64,000 nucleotides of DNA from Phorcus lineatus (lineage: Eukaryota; Mollusca; Gastropoda; Trochida; Trochidae): NCBI GenBank assembly GCA_921293015.1, contig OV121098.1, positions 15,566,161 through 15,630,160 on the forward strand, read 5' to 3'. The notes under the pieces are model-generated. The model saw only the letters and a program-made list of their open reading frames with translations, had not been told where the DNA came from and did no database searches. The position numbers were made by a program, and so were the translations under genes. This document shows, one piece after another, positions 44,961 through 58,000 of this stretch; positions within the stretch are counted from its first letter, which is position 1, and each line of letters begins with the position of its first letter.

Positions 44961-47900
44961 ATGAAATGAGTGTTTGACTACTTTTTTCAAGAAGAAATAA
45001 GTATACACACTCTCATGATATCTAGGAACTGAGAGTATTATTTTCTAGGAGTGATTGAAATAATTGAAAGACAGACCACAAGTTTAATTTCCCAATGCAA
45101 AGCACTTGCGACAAATAAGATTAAAGTTGAAGCATCTAAGTCACAGTGTGTACAATATTCACAAACCTTCTCACATCCGAGAGGATTTTGTTGGAGAGCC
45201 TTGTATGATACAATCTAGATAAATAAATGAAGTAATGTGAGCCAAAATTGATGAAAAAAACCAACATCAATTAATACACGGGATGTATCAAAACAATTCA
45301 ATAAAGATTATGTTTCTCAGAGCGTGCATCATTAGAGAACCCTCTGACCCTTTTTTTGACTGAAAGACAGAAAATAGTGAAATGATTTACAAGTACCTAC
45401 TACAATACAAGTTCATTCTTTGTGCTGTCAGATTGTTAACTGGATAGTAGAATGATCTTTATGGCAGGTAGTTAACCATTTTCAAATAAAAGCACATTCC
45501 CCGGGGGTTCAAGTTACAAGACTGCATGTACAAGTGCTCAAGTGATGCTCAGAGCTTTGGTAAGAGTGCTGTATGGAGTTCAGCTGTCTACCCTTATCAG
45601 TCAGACACTGAAAGTGGTTGACCCTTGACCTCTCATCCCATGGTTCCTGTGTTCCCCGCCTCAAAAAAGCTTGTGTAAAGAATTATTGATACCCTCTCTT
45701 CACCCCTGATAACTTCACATGACTTTGCAGTGGGTTGCAGCTCTTGTAAACTAATCAGATTTTGACATTGGGAGAGGTACTTTCACCTCAGTTTGTAAAT
45801 AAATATATATTTTGTCTCAGTATTGATAATTTGATAGTCTGAGTTTTTAGTGAGTAAATTTAAGATGAATATCAAGTCATTATGAACATTATGAATATAT
45901 TTTTAAAAATCGTGAAAAATTATTTAGTTTGTAAGAGCTCAGAATTTTAAATGAAAAGTGTCTTCACAGAGTGAGGGTTCGTTCACTTCAAGATAATTTA
46001 TACAGTTTACAGTTTTCATGTCGAAAAGGCTTTGTACTTGATACTTATCATCATGACTGAGTGTCATTTATTGTTCAGGTTAATGTTCAAGATGGGAGGG
46101 TTCCCTTGATCAGCTGTCGAGATCTTGTGTTGAAATTGAACTGAAACAAATACCCCTCAAGACAGTCAAATTAGTTGCTGTCTTTTATCTGATAAAAGAT
46201 TTTGATCTCTAGACTGAACATTAAGATTGACATTTAGTTACTGTAAAATGTGCATTATGTTTTTTAAATTGATATTTTTTTCAGAAAAAGAATAGAAATA
46301 TTTTTTTGAATATTGAAAAGCATTCAATATGTTGGTAATTTCAGAGTTTAGATCTTGGACTCAGGCTTTGACTGATTGTGGTTATTGTGTGAAAATGTTG
46401 AAAGAAAAAAATTGTTAGTCCGCCAGAAGTTCATAGCTATCGGTATTCAGTATGTTTTTGAAAAAAGGTTTCTGAGTTAACAGTTTTTCTTTATGTGAGT
46501 ATTTGATTAAATATTAACTTTTTAGTTATACGGTAAGGTTTATGTAAAAAAATCCAGCTCAGACAAAAATGAAATTTTAATTAATAAACAGTCAGAAAGT
46601 TTGGTTTCATGATTGAAGGTTTCATTATATCAAAATCTCAAAGAATCTTTTCCCAAGGGTCTTTGGATTTTGACTCCCAATTTCTTAGAATGGAAGGCTG
46701 CCAATTTGTCTGGCTTTGAGTGTCTGGCACTAGTTGTCATGATTTCAAGGTTTTGCCCATTAATTCATAGTGTGATTTCACTTTTATATCAACTGAATTC
46801 TCTGTGGTAGGTTTTTGTTACATAGGAGTGAATGGCAGCCAACTGTTACAGCTGATATTATCTCGTAGTATTATGCCTTCATTGCCTTGTCAGGTGTACT
46901 AAATAATTTAGAGCAAGTTTGCATTTCATCAGTTGAATTCATCATTCAAGTATAATTCAGTTTTCTGTGATGGATACTAGCATCGACTCTTTGCTATGCT
47001 GTGATCTTGATTGCTTTTAAAATGGGGGTATTTAAAATGATGCCTTGATTATGTCAGCATTGCTTCTGGTATACATCTCAAGGGCCATTTTGGCTCAATG
47101 AAAATATTTTTAAAGGAAACTTTCTGATGAAAACCTTAAAAGTTAAGCAAAAAAATTGTAACCCAACAGTCAATTTTGATGGCAGCCTTTTTGTTTGTCT
47201 TTTTTGATTGACAATCCTCTTTTGTACCTTCATTGAGTATGATATCACAACATGATCCTTCAAATTCGGCCATATGATTCTTTTATCTTTGATAGATTGC
47301 TTGCAATTCCTTGGTTGCCAGACATGAATTGCTGCCAGTTTGCCTGGTTTAGACTGTCTCCAGGTCCTCTTATATTTTCAGGTTCTTTCTCATCTGTACC
47401 ACTTGCAGCTTTGAAGCTTGACAACCTTTTCAGTTCTGCAAATAGACTTCTTATCCCGAGTTGCCGATCAATGTATTTGTTCTCTTTCATGATCTATGTG
47501 ATTCAGATTGGTCCGTCTTGGACTGTCTGACAGACAGGATTTCTATGCATTCTAGAAGTTGGTGGTAAAAGACTAACCTTTATGGATGAACTTCATTTAT
47601 CAGACTATTGATGTTTTGTTTGTTTGTGTTTCTTGCTCTGTTTTAAAAATGCTTGTGCAAAAGGGTGAAATTCCACAGACTTGATACCAGTCTTTATCTC
47701 CAAATGCAGGTAAATATCCAAATGTACTGAAACCTTTTTGATCAAAAACAGTCACTGAACTCATTATGAGTTTCTGTCAAGATTGCAAGATCTTCTTGAT
47801 GATTTTCCCGGTCAATTTCCATTTGAATCCTGGTTGAATATCCTATTGACTGAAGTTCCTCTTCATTTTGATTTTGGAGATTCCTAGCCAGTCTATGCCT

Positions 47901-48738
47901 ACAGAGAAAGTTGAGACCATTGATTGGCTGCCCTTGCTGAGCACACAACATGGATGAAGGGGAGATAGCAGCAGTGGAGAGCAAGAAGCAATCTGTGGAA
48001 GATCTGCAACTGTGCAAGTCTTATCTCGCCTAGCATTTGGATTATCTCCCCTTGCTCTTTCTTGCTGGATACCCTGTAGACTACCTTGGTATCGCCTGCT
48101 GCTGGAAGCCAGGGTATGAAACTCCCAAGAATTAAAACCAGACCACAGGGCTGGCTAGCTCAAAAACTTGCCAGCCCTGACCAAAACCTGCCTGCCCACT
48201 AAACTTAAATAAAATTCATATGGCTTAACTTTTACCCAACCATCGGACAGGGGTTATTGAAAACTTCCGAGTTGAAAACAACCTGTCCCGGGCGGTCGGG
48301 CAGGCAGGTATTTCGAACGTTGTGGAAGCCCCAACACAAAGAGAATATTTTGGAAAAGAAATGGGCTGGTTTTAGAAATCGACAAAATCACAGTGAAAGC
48401 TCTCTTCAGTGAAGAGGATTAGCATCGATCAATTTTCAGTTGAAGATTGTCGAGGGAGAGAAAAATCTTTCATGAGATTTTAATGTCCAGTTTTTGCTGT
48501 TTGTCTTGCAGCTCATTCTCATGGACCAAGTACCATTTTCATAAAGAATAAATCTTTTCAGAACCTCTGAGCAGGAATTGCTGGTCTATTTTCTCGAAGC
48601 TTTGATGCAGCTGAGCTGATTATGTTTCCTCTCTAGTATACAATTCCTTCTTAAGGTGGAAGCATTAACAATTCATAAACTTGATGAATCACCTTGTGAA
48701 TGAATTAAAAGTTCTTTTTGTGACGAGAGCTGCTACAT
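44961..48738. other. Intronic non-coding stretch, mostly unresolved
   Basis: Frames of 76 (47,260-47,490) and 91 codons (47,742-48,017) on the minus strand are richer in charged residues than most, but each is preceded by in-frame stops without clear acceptors. A segment at about 48,148-48,310, starting CAGGGCTGGCTAG and ending near GGGCAGGCAGG, has the look of a dispersed repeat, but only one copy is in the window. Confidence 0.4.
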
Positions 48739-48742
48739 AGAG

Positions 48743-48881
48743 GATACTAAACGACCTTCCATTTAATACTATTTTTATTAAACGAGTTAATGATTAGTAT
48801 AAAACGAGCGAAAGCGAGTTTGATACCAAATCATTAACGAGTTTAATAAAAATAGTATTAAATGGAAGGAAGTTTAGTATT
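48743..48881. repeat. About 140-bp near-perfect hairpin with GCGAAAGC apex
   Basis: Left arm from GATACTAAAC (48,744) through CCATTTAATACTATTTTTAT to TTAATGATT pairs with the right arm AATCATTAA through ATAAAAATAGTATTAAATGG to GTTTAGTAT (48,880), with few mismatches. Near the tip GTATAAAAC pairs with GTTTGATAC. The loop contains GCGAAAGC, an octamer known to form an exceptionally stable DNA mini-hairpin. Confidence 0.9.
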
Positions 48882-48984
48882 CTGTTTAGTACTTGACCTC
48901 AGTAATCAAGCATTATTACCGAAAGTGTACTGAACGAAGCATTTCCGCGACTAAGCCGCCATTGAGACGTCAGTGCCAAGATAG

Positions 48985-49016
48985 TGACGTCACAACCACA
49001 CAATATTATGACGTCA
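48985..49016. promoter_or_regulatory. Two CRE palindromes in an intronic repeat
   Basis: Exact TGACGTCA occurs at 48,985-48,992 and 49,009-49,016, with a half-match AGACGTCA just upstream (about 48,965). The surrounding 48,900-49,100 segment is CpG-richer than the intron average and shares TATCTTACACGGGCGAG with the CRE region at 1.4-1.6 kb (inverted). Regulatory function is unproven. Confidence 0.4.
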
Positions 49017-49100
49017 TACGGGGAGCGGCATTACACTAGTTTAATATCGCGGTATAAATATTACACTGTGGTATCTTACACGGGCGAGTAATAAAGGTTT

Positions 49101-50910
49101 TTATTAGTTAAATGCCTGATGCAAGCAACATCTTTTTGAGTGATTGATCAAATTTTGTCTGCTTTGGAATGTGTCAAGCTTTTTATTGATTTTGACAATT
49201 TCAGCCTGATTGTTTGATGATCAATTTCTTCTCTTGCCACGAAGATTCAGGAAAACTATTGGACAATGACATTTAGACTCCTTGCGTCAAATATTTTGCA
49301 AACATTTTCATGGAGGCAACTATATAAGCAATGCAAATTTAATGAGATAACATCCTTTATACAAACACATTTCTTGTGAAGAATGATTCTCCTCAATTTT
49401 ACAAATTGAATTTCATAATCAATTTCTGTCACATAAAAATATTTTTTGGATATGTAAATATCTTATTTTTTTTCAAGTTTTTTCAACTCTGTATGAAAGT
49501 CAAGCCATTATTTTGGTTAATTTTCTTCAAAAAAGAGGCAACTCTTTGCAGATTTTCAGATTTTAAACCTGTGACATTTTGCTTATCAGTTTATTTACAT
49601 AAAATAACTGATGAACGTCACTCAAATTAATCTAAAAATATTTAACAAAATTAAAATTTTATAAACCATCTTCTAATTCATCGAACAGACCAATTGAACA
49701 ACTGTTAAAACGTTAAATAAAATGTTTAAAATGTCACGATCATTAAAATTAATATTTTTGAAAAGCACAAAACAGTTCATTCAAAGACAAGATTTTAAAT
49801 ATAAAATCAATGGCACACAAGACATTAATACTGATAAAAAGGTTTTCTTTTTGCACCGTGACCTCAGATGACCAGGAAACGTGAAAACAATCTCCTGAGG
49901 GTGGCTTCTTGTTTCCAGAGCAGAAGAAATTGCTATGATAATGCACGTCTTGTTGTTTTAACTGGCTTCCAATCCAGGCACTGAGCTGCTTGGCTTGTTA
50001 CACAGCCAGCAGGACAGGCTTAGATTTCACTGATCAGTTCTTCACGGCAAGGCTGCCGTAAATTGTTTTCAAAATATTTATTTGCACATCCCTGCTTGTT
50101 AGCTATTATCTTTGTGGTTCTGATTACAGGTTTCAAACAACATGGCCGCTCCTCTGTTGGAGGTCATTCACTGATGGATAGACTGCATCAATACAGATTA
50201 AGGAAATGATAGAACAGAATTTCATGGCTCTGCATCAATTCATTGATAGAAACTGTTAGATGTAGTGTGTCAACAGCACTGATAAATTTACCTGCAAGTC
50301 CTGCATCAAATCCTATTAAAATTTGGAAAGGATCCATTTAGATTTTAGCTGTTGGTCTCCGTGGTGCGAATTTTCCTGTGGCATATATTTTCTTACTTAT
50401 TTAGTTGCTCACTTAAATCTGCTCGGACTCATGAGACTCAAAAAGTCATATTTGTAGATTTATCACTGATAGGCTTTTTGGGATTTATCATTGCAGTATG
50501 GTGGTTAAAAAATTGTTTATTAGGAAAAATATTGGTGAGGAAGAAGTGAAGAGAACTGAAAGTGTCTCTTTAAGATGGACTAAAAATAAAATCAATGAAT
50601 ATTTTTTAGAAACACTATTTTTTTTCATTTCTTGGTCTTGCTGTGGTCTGGTCTTGATAATGTATAGACATGCTGAATTACTGTATTACTATTAAAGATC
50701 CTATTTTATACGCATTCCGTCCAAACGATGACACAACTCTGGCATGGTTCATAAGACAGTATCTGTAATGTTTTGGGAGACTTTTGTCTCCCATCAACAA
50801 CCTTATCTTGAATAAGGAAGTCTTACTCAAAGTCCTAAGAATCAAGGATCCTTTCTGAGCCTAATGCAGAGATGAATCATTGTTCAACAAAGAACAATCT
50901 ATACAGACAG
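49101..50910. other. Intronic non-coding stretch, nothing recognised
   Basis: Frames of 65-84 codons are hydrophobic or lysine/phenylalanine-rich, as expected from AT-rich chance frames. Confidence 0.45.
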
Positions 50911-51084
50911 CAGGGATTGGGAAAGACACCTTTGACAAGAGCCATTTTTGTGAGTTTTAGTCATTTTCAGTATTTTGAATGGGCCATTCTCTTTTATAGC
51001 AATGGTTAAATTTCTAATTTGAATGTGCAATTTTTGCAACCAATGTACAAAATGGCCGATGTCCCCTACCTTTCCCAATCCCTG
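50911..51084 (+). mobile_element. hAT-like MITE family H, copy 6, perfect target duplication
   Basis: Starts CAGGGATTGGGAAAGACACC and ends CTACCTTTCCCAATCCCTG. Flanked by CAGACAG at 50,904-50,910 and 51,085-51,091, an exact 7-bp direct repeat. Best preserved termini of the family. Confidence 0.92.
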
Positions 51085-53334
51085 CAGACAGTCCTATGTC
51101 CAGAGACTAAGCTAACATGGCTGAAGATACAACAACAGTTAATGACTCTCACGCCAAGTGGGTATTGTTTGTGTTAGCAAATGACCCCTGGTCAAGCCTA
51201 GTCCACAAGACTGCCAGTAATTAGTGGCCAGTGGAAGCGTTTGACCAATGTCCAAGCTTCTGCTGGTTGAGATGAGATCAGAACTGAGATCAGAACGTGA
51301 CCACAGCTACCACATTTTGCTGCTCCCCTCACAAGATTGTTTGGTATAATGAAGTCACGTCTTGAAGAAGCTTGAGCTACTGACCCTGGGACTAGTTCAT
51401 TAAAGATTTGGCATGATCACTGACCACTGAAAACAATGAATGTGTGAAGTATGTTTCAACACTTCACCTACTGAAGTGTTTCTCTAGTCTACGATCTTTC
51501 AATAATTCATCCATTTTGAATGGTTTATCAGTTATGACTTGAGCATATAAAAGGTTACTATGTTACTTCAAACACCAAGATGAGTTGTCTGTTTGAATAT
51601 TAACTGAAATATGTTTCATGTAACTAGAGTTGTGACGATGTATTGTAGTATTGTGATTCATGATATTTCATCTGATGAGATACTTATATTTGAAACATTC
51701 TCTGTATTTTCATAAGTATTGTTGACTTTGAAATTGTTTATTTTGTCTAAAGATCAAGTGTTTGTCAAATGTTAATATTTCTTTCCCTTTCAAAATCCCT
51801 GAAATAGGGTATCTTGATGTATATTCTGGCTTGAATTGTCTATATATACTATATACTATATATAGTCATATATCTACATGTCATTAGGTTTTGAGACGTA
51901 TCCCCAGTCTTTTGCTATCTTGTCATTTATAAAGGTTGTGGGCAAAATTGATACTTCATTCCAGCAACTCCTATTTTCCTATATGAAAATTGATGCAGAT
52001 ATGGTCATGGAGATGCATTTGTCTTTCTTGAATTTGTGTGGACTAGAACTTGTAGCAAAGCACTTGTCCGAATGCTTAGTTGCATTGATATCATTATATG
52101 TATCTGAATTCCACCGTTGTTCAAACGGCAGTCTCTGTCCATGCTCTCACGTTGAATTCCCAATATGCAGAGGAGCATTTGGAGTAGATTACACCAAATT
52201 TGCCAATAGCCACTCCAGTGAAATTTGATGTAGTTAGAGTAATTACATGTTAAGGGTTTGCCTGTAGCCGGTGTTGAGATCATATTTTACACGTAATGAG
52301 GGGTTTCTGGAACTTTGCCCAAGGCTGCTTCTTTGTTGCTCGTCTGATTAATGAAACGATAAGGAAGCTTCTATTTATTACCATATAGTCTGTTACACAA
52401 TAGCTTCCACTCGTTTCTTTTGTTTATGTCACTCTAATGGTTGAAAACTAATTGTTTTAGACTTGTGACGATCTCCCTGTAAACAAAGTAAAGATCATTC
52501 CTTCAGTCGTGACTAATTGATTTGGCATAGCAAATAGAATTGAAATAGTGCCAGGTTCCTTGTCTGCTGTGAATATTTTATGATGAGACTTCTTTGTATA
52601 AATCATTTTGAAGAAATGCCAAGGAAGAAAAATAAGACTTTTGTAAGAAACTGACTTACAAGTTTGAAATTTCACATCCTTTTGCAAAATGAAGTAAGAT
52701 GCTGTACAAAAACTGACATCAAAATGTTCATTCTTTAAATCATTGTGATTGAGTTTTGCTGTAGTAATCTTCCCGAATGCAAAATCCTGTCAGACATCAA
52801 GAGTCTTATGAAAAAGAAATTTTGTACAACTAGAATGATCATCTTAAAGCCTCAAGTTCAAATACTCCCAAATTATCATATGACATTACAACCAAATTGG
52901 TTATGCTCCATTCCTAAAACACAAAAACCAAACATAAGTAGAGCCTTTGTGAATGTGATAAGAAACTTGTAAAATGCAAACTGACATCAGACTTGACAAC
53001 ACCAAAGAAAACTCAAAATTTCATAAAAGCTTTACAGGGTTCAATTACAGAGCTTCAAAGACAAACTCTTAATCACCTCTGTAACCAAATTGCAACCGAA
53101 GTCTCCAATTAAACCTCCTTGCTTGCAATCTGCTGTCTCTGGACATGTAATATTCAGACTGCCCCTGTGAGATAGTCAGGAACTGGTGTTGGTTGGGGAA
53201 GGATCATTCCGTTATCGATTCTACCACGGAAAGGTCTCTGGCGTCAAGGGAGACAGGCTTTCTAGTTCCTATAAGAGCTTAATCAATACCAGCAAGTAGA
53301 AGAGTTGCTTCCAACGATAGCTGGCTATCTCTGG
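51085..53334. other. Intronic non-coding stretch, nothing recognised
   Basis: A 116-codon plus frame (51,878-52,228) overlaps a 92-codon minus frame (52,005-52,283). Neither has splice framing or a recognisable domain. Confidence 0.45.
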
Positions 53335-53760
53335 TATGGACTTGTTACTTGCATATTCTGCTGGGAGTTTATTCATGGTTGGACATGTCAGGTCACCGTT
53401 TTTAAGTGACTGGCATTGATGGAATAAAATGGTTTTATAACTTTTGGTGTGCTGGATTTAATTATCATTGACCATTCTACAGATGTTGTCTCATGTATGG
53501 ACTTGTTACTTGCATACTCTGTTAGTTGATATGTGGATAGACATAGTCATCGGTCTTGAATCGGTGGCATTGATGGAATAACATGGTTTACTAACTGTAA
53601 GTGTCCTGTATTTGATTATAATTGACCATTCTACAGATGTTATCTCATATGTGGACTTGTTACCTGCAATTTCTGTCGGTTGATGTATGGATGGACTTAG
53701 TCATTGGTCTTGAATCAGTGCCATTGATCAAATAAAATGGTTTAATAATTGTTATATGAT
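53335..53760. repeat. Tandem repeat, 154-161 bp unit, nearly three copies
   Basis: TATGGACTTGTTACTTGCAT recurs near 53,335 and 53,496, and as TGTGGACTTGTTACCTGCA near 53,650. Each unit also contains GCATTGATGGAATAA (or close), ATGGTTT and GACCATTCTACAGATGTT. Units differ by 10-20% and by indels. Confidence 0.85.
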
Positions 53761-53859
53761 TTCATGACTAAGGACATTTTTCTGATGATAACAACTTCTT
53801 TAGTCCTGCTTAAAAAAGTTTTTATTCATAAATAATTGTGTATCTTTGATTTCCAACTA

Positions 53860-54060
53860 GGGGCAGCATAGCGCAGTGGTTAACATGTTCAGCTTCAGAT
53901 CATGGTTTGAATCCAGTTTGAATCCTGTTCTACAGGCAGTAACTTTTGGGTGCAATGCTGCACAGAGTTTCCGCGCAGTACCACCCATGGTTCGCTAGAT
54001 GCTTGCAGGTTTCATCATTGTGGTTGGATTGATATGGTACAGTATTTTAAATGATTTCTG
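53860..54060 (+). mobile_element. tRNA-derived SINE, degraded
   Basis: The head reads GGGGCAGCATAGCGCAGTGG: the A box TAGCGCAGTGG is at 53,869-53,879 and the B-box-like GGTTTGAATCC is at 53,904-53,914, with a CpG-type change of the invariant C. A second partial B-box copy (AGTTTGAATCC) follows immediately. About 140 bp of tRNA-unrelated body follows. The 3' end is unclear. Unlike the 11.05-kb SINE, the central domain is not recognisable. Confidence 0.65.
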
Positions 54061-54902
54061 TTGTAGAGATCCTCTTGTATGTAAAACAACTAGTGAGGAG
54101 AAGGTCTGGTAGAATTTCAATGATCTGTCAAAGATACAATAATTGAAATTTCCTGAGTTCCTTAGTCAAGTTACATTGGTCAAGCTAAATGACTGCATTA
54201 GATATAAGTTTTAGGACAGTTTAAGTCCTCATTCAGCTAGTCAAGATTTGGCTGAAGAACTTGAAGAAAATAGTATAATGGATTAAAGATCAATGTTGAA
54301 ATATTTCATAGACTAAAGTTAAGTCTGGAGAGAACCATGTATCTTGTAATCCAGTTTGATCTTAGCAAAATATTGCCACATGAAAATTCTGGGAGGTGTC
54401 AATCACATGTACATTTGAAATATAAATATATGTTCATAGCTTTGTCAGTCTCCAATAATTTTAATGATTTCAAAAGTGGAGTATTGTGGGGGACCGAGGC
54501 ACCAAAGTGGATTCAGTTTGCGAATCTTTATCATAGAAGTGAAAGTCAGCAGTTGGAATAAACCTCCTGTCTGTCACTCACAGATGTACTTATCACTGTG
54601 TTCAAGTACAAATCCGATTGTAATCAGAGTTATTTGTATAGTTATCTCCTTCCCATTAACAGGTGCTCTGTGGGAAATAACTCCGGGCTGATTCACTGAC
54701 ATGATTTGTGGGTGGAGAACAGCGATATCTCAATCCAGCTGTTTTAGGAAATTGTTGAAGGTTTTGTTAAAAGATCATCACCAACAATTTTGTCAAATTA
54801 CACTAGCAACAACTCAGCTTTGTCCTTTAGAACAGAAACTCAACGAGCTAACATAATTTCACTTGGCTGTGTTGTCTTTTTTGGAATTAAATGAAAGTAT
54901 TG
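54061..54902. other. Intronic non-coding stretch, nothing recognised
   Basis: Two overlapping 74-75-codon plus frames near 54.34-54.69 kb are unremarkable. The left target-duplication copy of the next MITE (GTATTG) is at 54,897-54,902. Confidence 0.45.
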
Positions 54903-55063
54903 CAAGGATTGGAACAGACACCTTTTTACAATGGGCCATTTTCAGGGCTTTGAGTCATTCTCAGAATTTTGAATGGGCCATTCCCCTTAGAACAATGGTA
55001 AAATTTCTAATTTGCACATTGGATGAAAAAATGGCCCATGGCTCCTGCCTTTCCCTATCCCTG
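54903..55063 (+). mobile_element. hAT-like MITE family H, copy 7, with target duplication
   Basis: Starts CAAGGATTGGAACAGACACC and ends CCTTTCCCTATCCCTG. GTATTG flanks both ends exactly (54,897-54,902; 55,064-55,069). Confidence 0.88.
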
Positions 55064-58000
55064 GTATTGAATTTAGTTTGTGTAGGAACAGATCTGACCT
55101 AAGAAATAAAATTTCATTGACATTGTTCATTGAAATCTCTACTGATGCTTCTCTGGATCAGTCATTTTCATAAATAATAGAATGCTGCTGTTTTATGAAT
55201 TCTCAACTCTGTTTGATTTTCAGTAGCACAGTGATACCAACGGTCCTCCTCTTGATATTTCAGACCAAGTTTAAATAGAAAGAACCTTTGGTAGAAATGC
55301 TACTCATTTGTCCCATATTGATCGCTCCTGGCACACACTGTAGCATTTAATTCATGGTGTTACAGAAGCCAAGAGAAAATCAATGACAGAGGACAAGTCA
55401 AACCTCACATATGCAGACTCCATCTTGGCTGCAGTTCTTTGTTTCTGTAATCTGGCTTGGACTGATTTATAGGAAGGATTAGGTAGTGTTTGTTCAGAGA
55501 CTGAAACTGTCTTTGTGCTCACACTCGTCTGAATCTTGCTAAGCAAGGATTGACAGGCAGTTTTGATTATGGGTTTAGAAATATTACCAAATAATACCCT
55601 TACTTCTACATGCTCATAGATGATAATTTGCCTGGGAGAGGTGAAAAAGCTTCCATATTGTATCAATATTGCTTCCGAGTTTGGCATTGAAATTTGGACC
55701 AGAATCTGTATATAACATATGCAATTTTGTCAATAACTAATTATTCATTCATTCATTCATTATGTAAGATATAGTTTGTTTTGCATTGGTGGAAAATCTC
55801 ACATGGTATCAGGTATGAATAACAATTCAAAATCATTGTTTAATATGGTTGAAAAAAATAGATTTGATATGTCAGAACTATTCTCTTAGATATGCTTTCA
55901 ATCTTTGAGAGCAAATTTCTTAATTTAAAAAAGAAAAATTGGTTTTATATTTGTTGAAACTTTATTTGAATTTCGCCAAAAAAATCTAATGAAATGTGTA
56001 ACAGTGAATGTGTTAAAAGGAAAGATGACAGTCTCAGTGAGTCTTGTAAGTCATACATTTATATATCTATGTCTACATATATATACTTTAGTCAAGACAT
56101 TAAAGCCCTCCTGTTCACAGCATAAAGCCTGCCTCCTTCTTTTATTGCCTGCATAAATGTTTGTGCAGCGAAGTAGAAAGTATGTGAGAGTTCGAAATGG
56201 TTCACTGGATATGATCAAAACATTACTTTTTTCTCCCCAAATAGGTAATTTGCCATGATTTATTAATGGTACTTTCTGCATGTATTATTTTTATGGTTGT
56301 TTATTGATTTATGGCAACAACATTAGAAAGCGAGTTTCTAAATCTTTTTTCCTAACAAAATAAACATGTTTTTGCTTACAAAAAGGCCTCCTCCCTGCGA
56401 TACAGATTTTAAAAAATCATGTTCAGGATTAAATTGCTTTAAAACTTAAAAAGAATTAGTACTACAATATATGGAATGTTTATAAAATCTTTTGCCATTC
56501 AAGTATTTTCAAGATATTTAACCAATTTTTTTATTTGAATGTGACAAAAAAACACTGTTCATTTTGCTTGGTATCTTTGAGCTGCAGGATGTTTCAAGAG
56601 GTAGTCCTTGTAACAGGCATATTTACTAAAAGCCTGTTATAAAGACTTAAATCTGTTACCCATCCTTTCTAAGGAAGCCAATTTTTACCAAAGATTGTAA
56701 TTTACATAAACATTAAACAACTTTTGTGAATTTGGCAAAATGCATCTGAAATGAAATAATGTAGGATCTCAGAAGAACTAATGATTTTAAGCTTTGATAT
56801 ACCAGAGGTGAGGTGAGGTAACTTTCAAGAGATATTACCAGAGTCTACAGTCATGTTTACAGAAAGCATGATGATCAGATTCCCAAGGGGAAGTTCACAT
56901 AATATAATATAAAACATAAGGCCTGAAAACCTAAACATTTCAAACTGTGAACATGTTTTTTCCTTTAATATGCCAGATCACTTTCATGTTTACAGAAAGA
57001 ATGACCTGTCTCATGAGGAATTCACACAAAATACAATTAGATGAAAGCCTCTTAAATGCAATTATTTTTAACTTTGAGAGTGAAGATATACCAGATCACT
57101 TTGATGTTTATTTAAATCATGGTGGTTAAACATCTCCCAAGAGAAAATTGACATTAAAACACGTAGTGAAGAGCTCCAAGAAGACTCCCCCCCCCATGCT
57201 TTCAAGAAATGTTTGAGAATCTGAATAAATCCTGGGAACTTTTCTTCCCCTGTGGTTTCCCAGGTTGCTTGACATCTAATACTGTGAATGGAAGACATAA
57301 TACTTTCGCACTCCAGTCTCTTCTAGCAATAGGCGGCAGACAGGGGTGTGTTCTTTCTCCTTCATTGTTTTCACTCTTGTAGAGAAAACCTCTCAACACT
57401 CACAACGCGTTGAATTGTTAGAAAAAAGTTGTTCCTGTAACAGGAGGATAAGAGAGAAGGAACATAGATATTAAATCTCTTCCTTCATTGACATTCCATC
57501 GATCTGCAGATTTATTTGTCTGTCTGTCTCTCTCCCAGGGCAAGTTCTTGGCCTCTGTAATTGACCACAATTCCAATATGCTGTAATAGTCTGTATTTTA
57601 TCTTGCTTCCCCTGATTAAGTAGTTTTAATTTTCATGGACAGTTAGACTGAACACAAGTAATTGGTTTTAAGAAAGTAACATACTTAATTCAATTACTCT
57701 ATTTAGAAACTTTAAATTTGAATTAATTATTGCATAAAGTTTAACCGAAGAAATCATTATTAAGGCGCCTGTACAGGTTTATATATAACTGGAAAAGGTC
57801 ATGAAAATATCTATTACATTCATTGCACCCGAATCTTAAAGTCATCTTTATCCTCTAATAGAAGAGATCTTCAAAAGACGTGAACTCGTACAAGTACCCT
57901 ATACTTCTCCCCTACTGGTAGCGAGTATCACACTCCAAGTAATGTATTCAGTCACTAATAGACACATCAACATGAACATAGGTACTACCACAGGCTATTT

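Noticed and set aside
47260-48017. Two charged minus-strand frames as exons of an antisense gene
   Set aside because: The upstream in-frame stop before 47,490 and the lack of acceptors make a shared gene unlikely.
51878-52228. 116-codon plus-strand frame, possible intronic exon
   Set aside because: A 92-codon frame overlaps it on the other strand, no acceptor/donor pair frames it in phase 1, and the length fits chance.
55352-55687. 111-codon minus-strand frame with a possible acceptor upstream
   Set aside because: Composition is plausible but nothing is recognised. Several frames of this length are expected by chance in 64 kb of AT-rich DNA.
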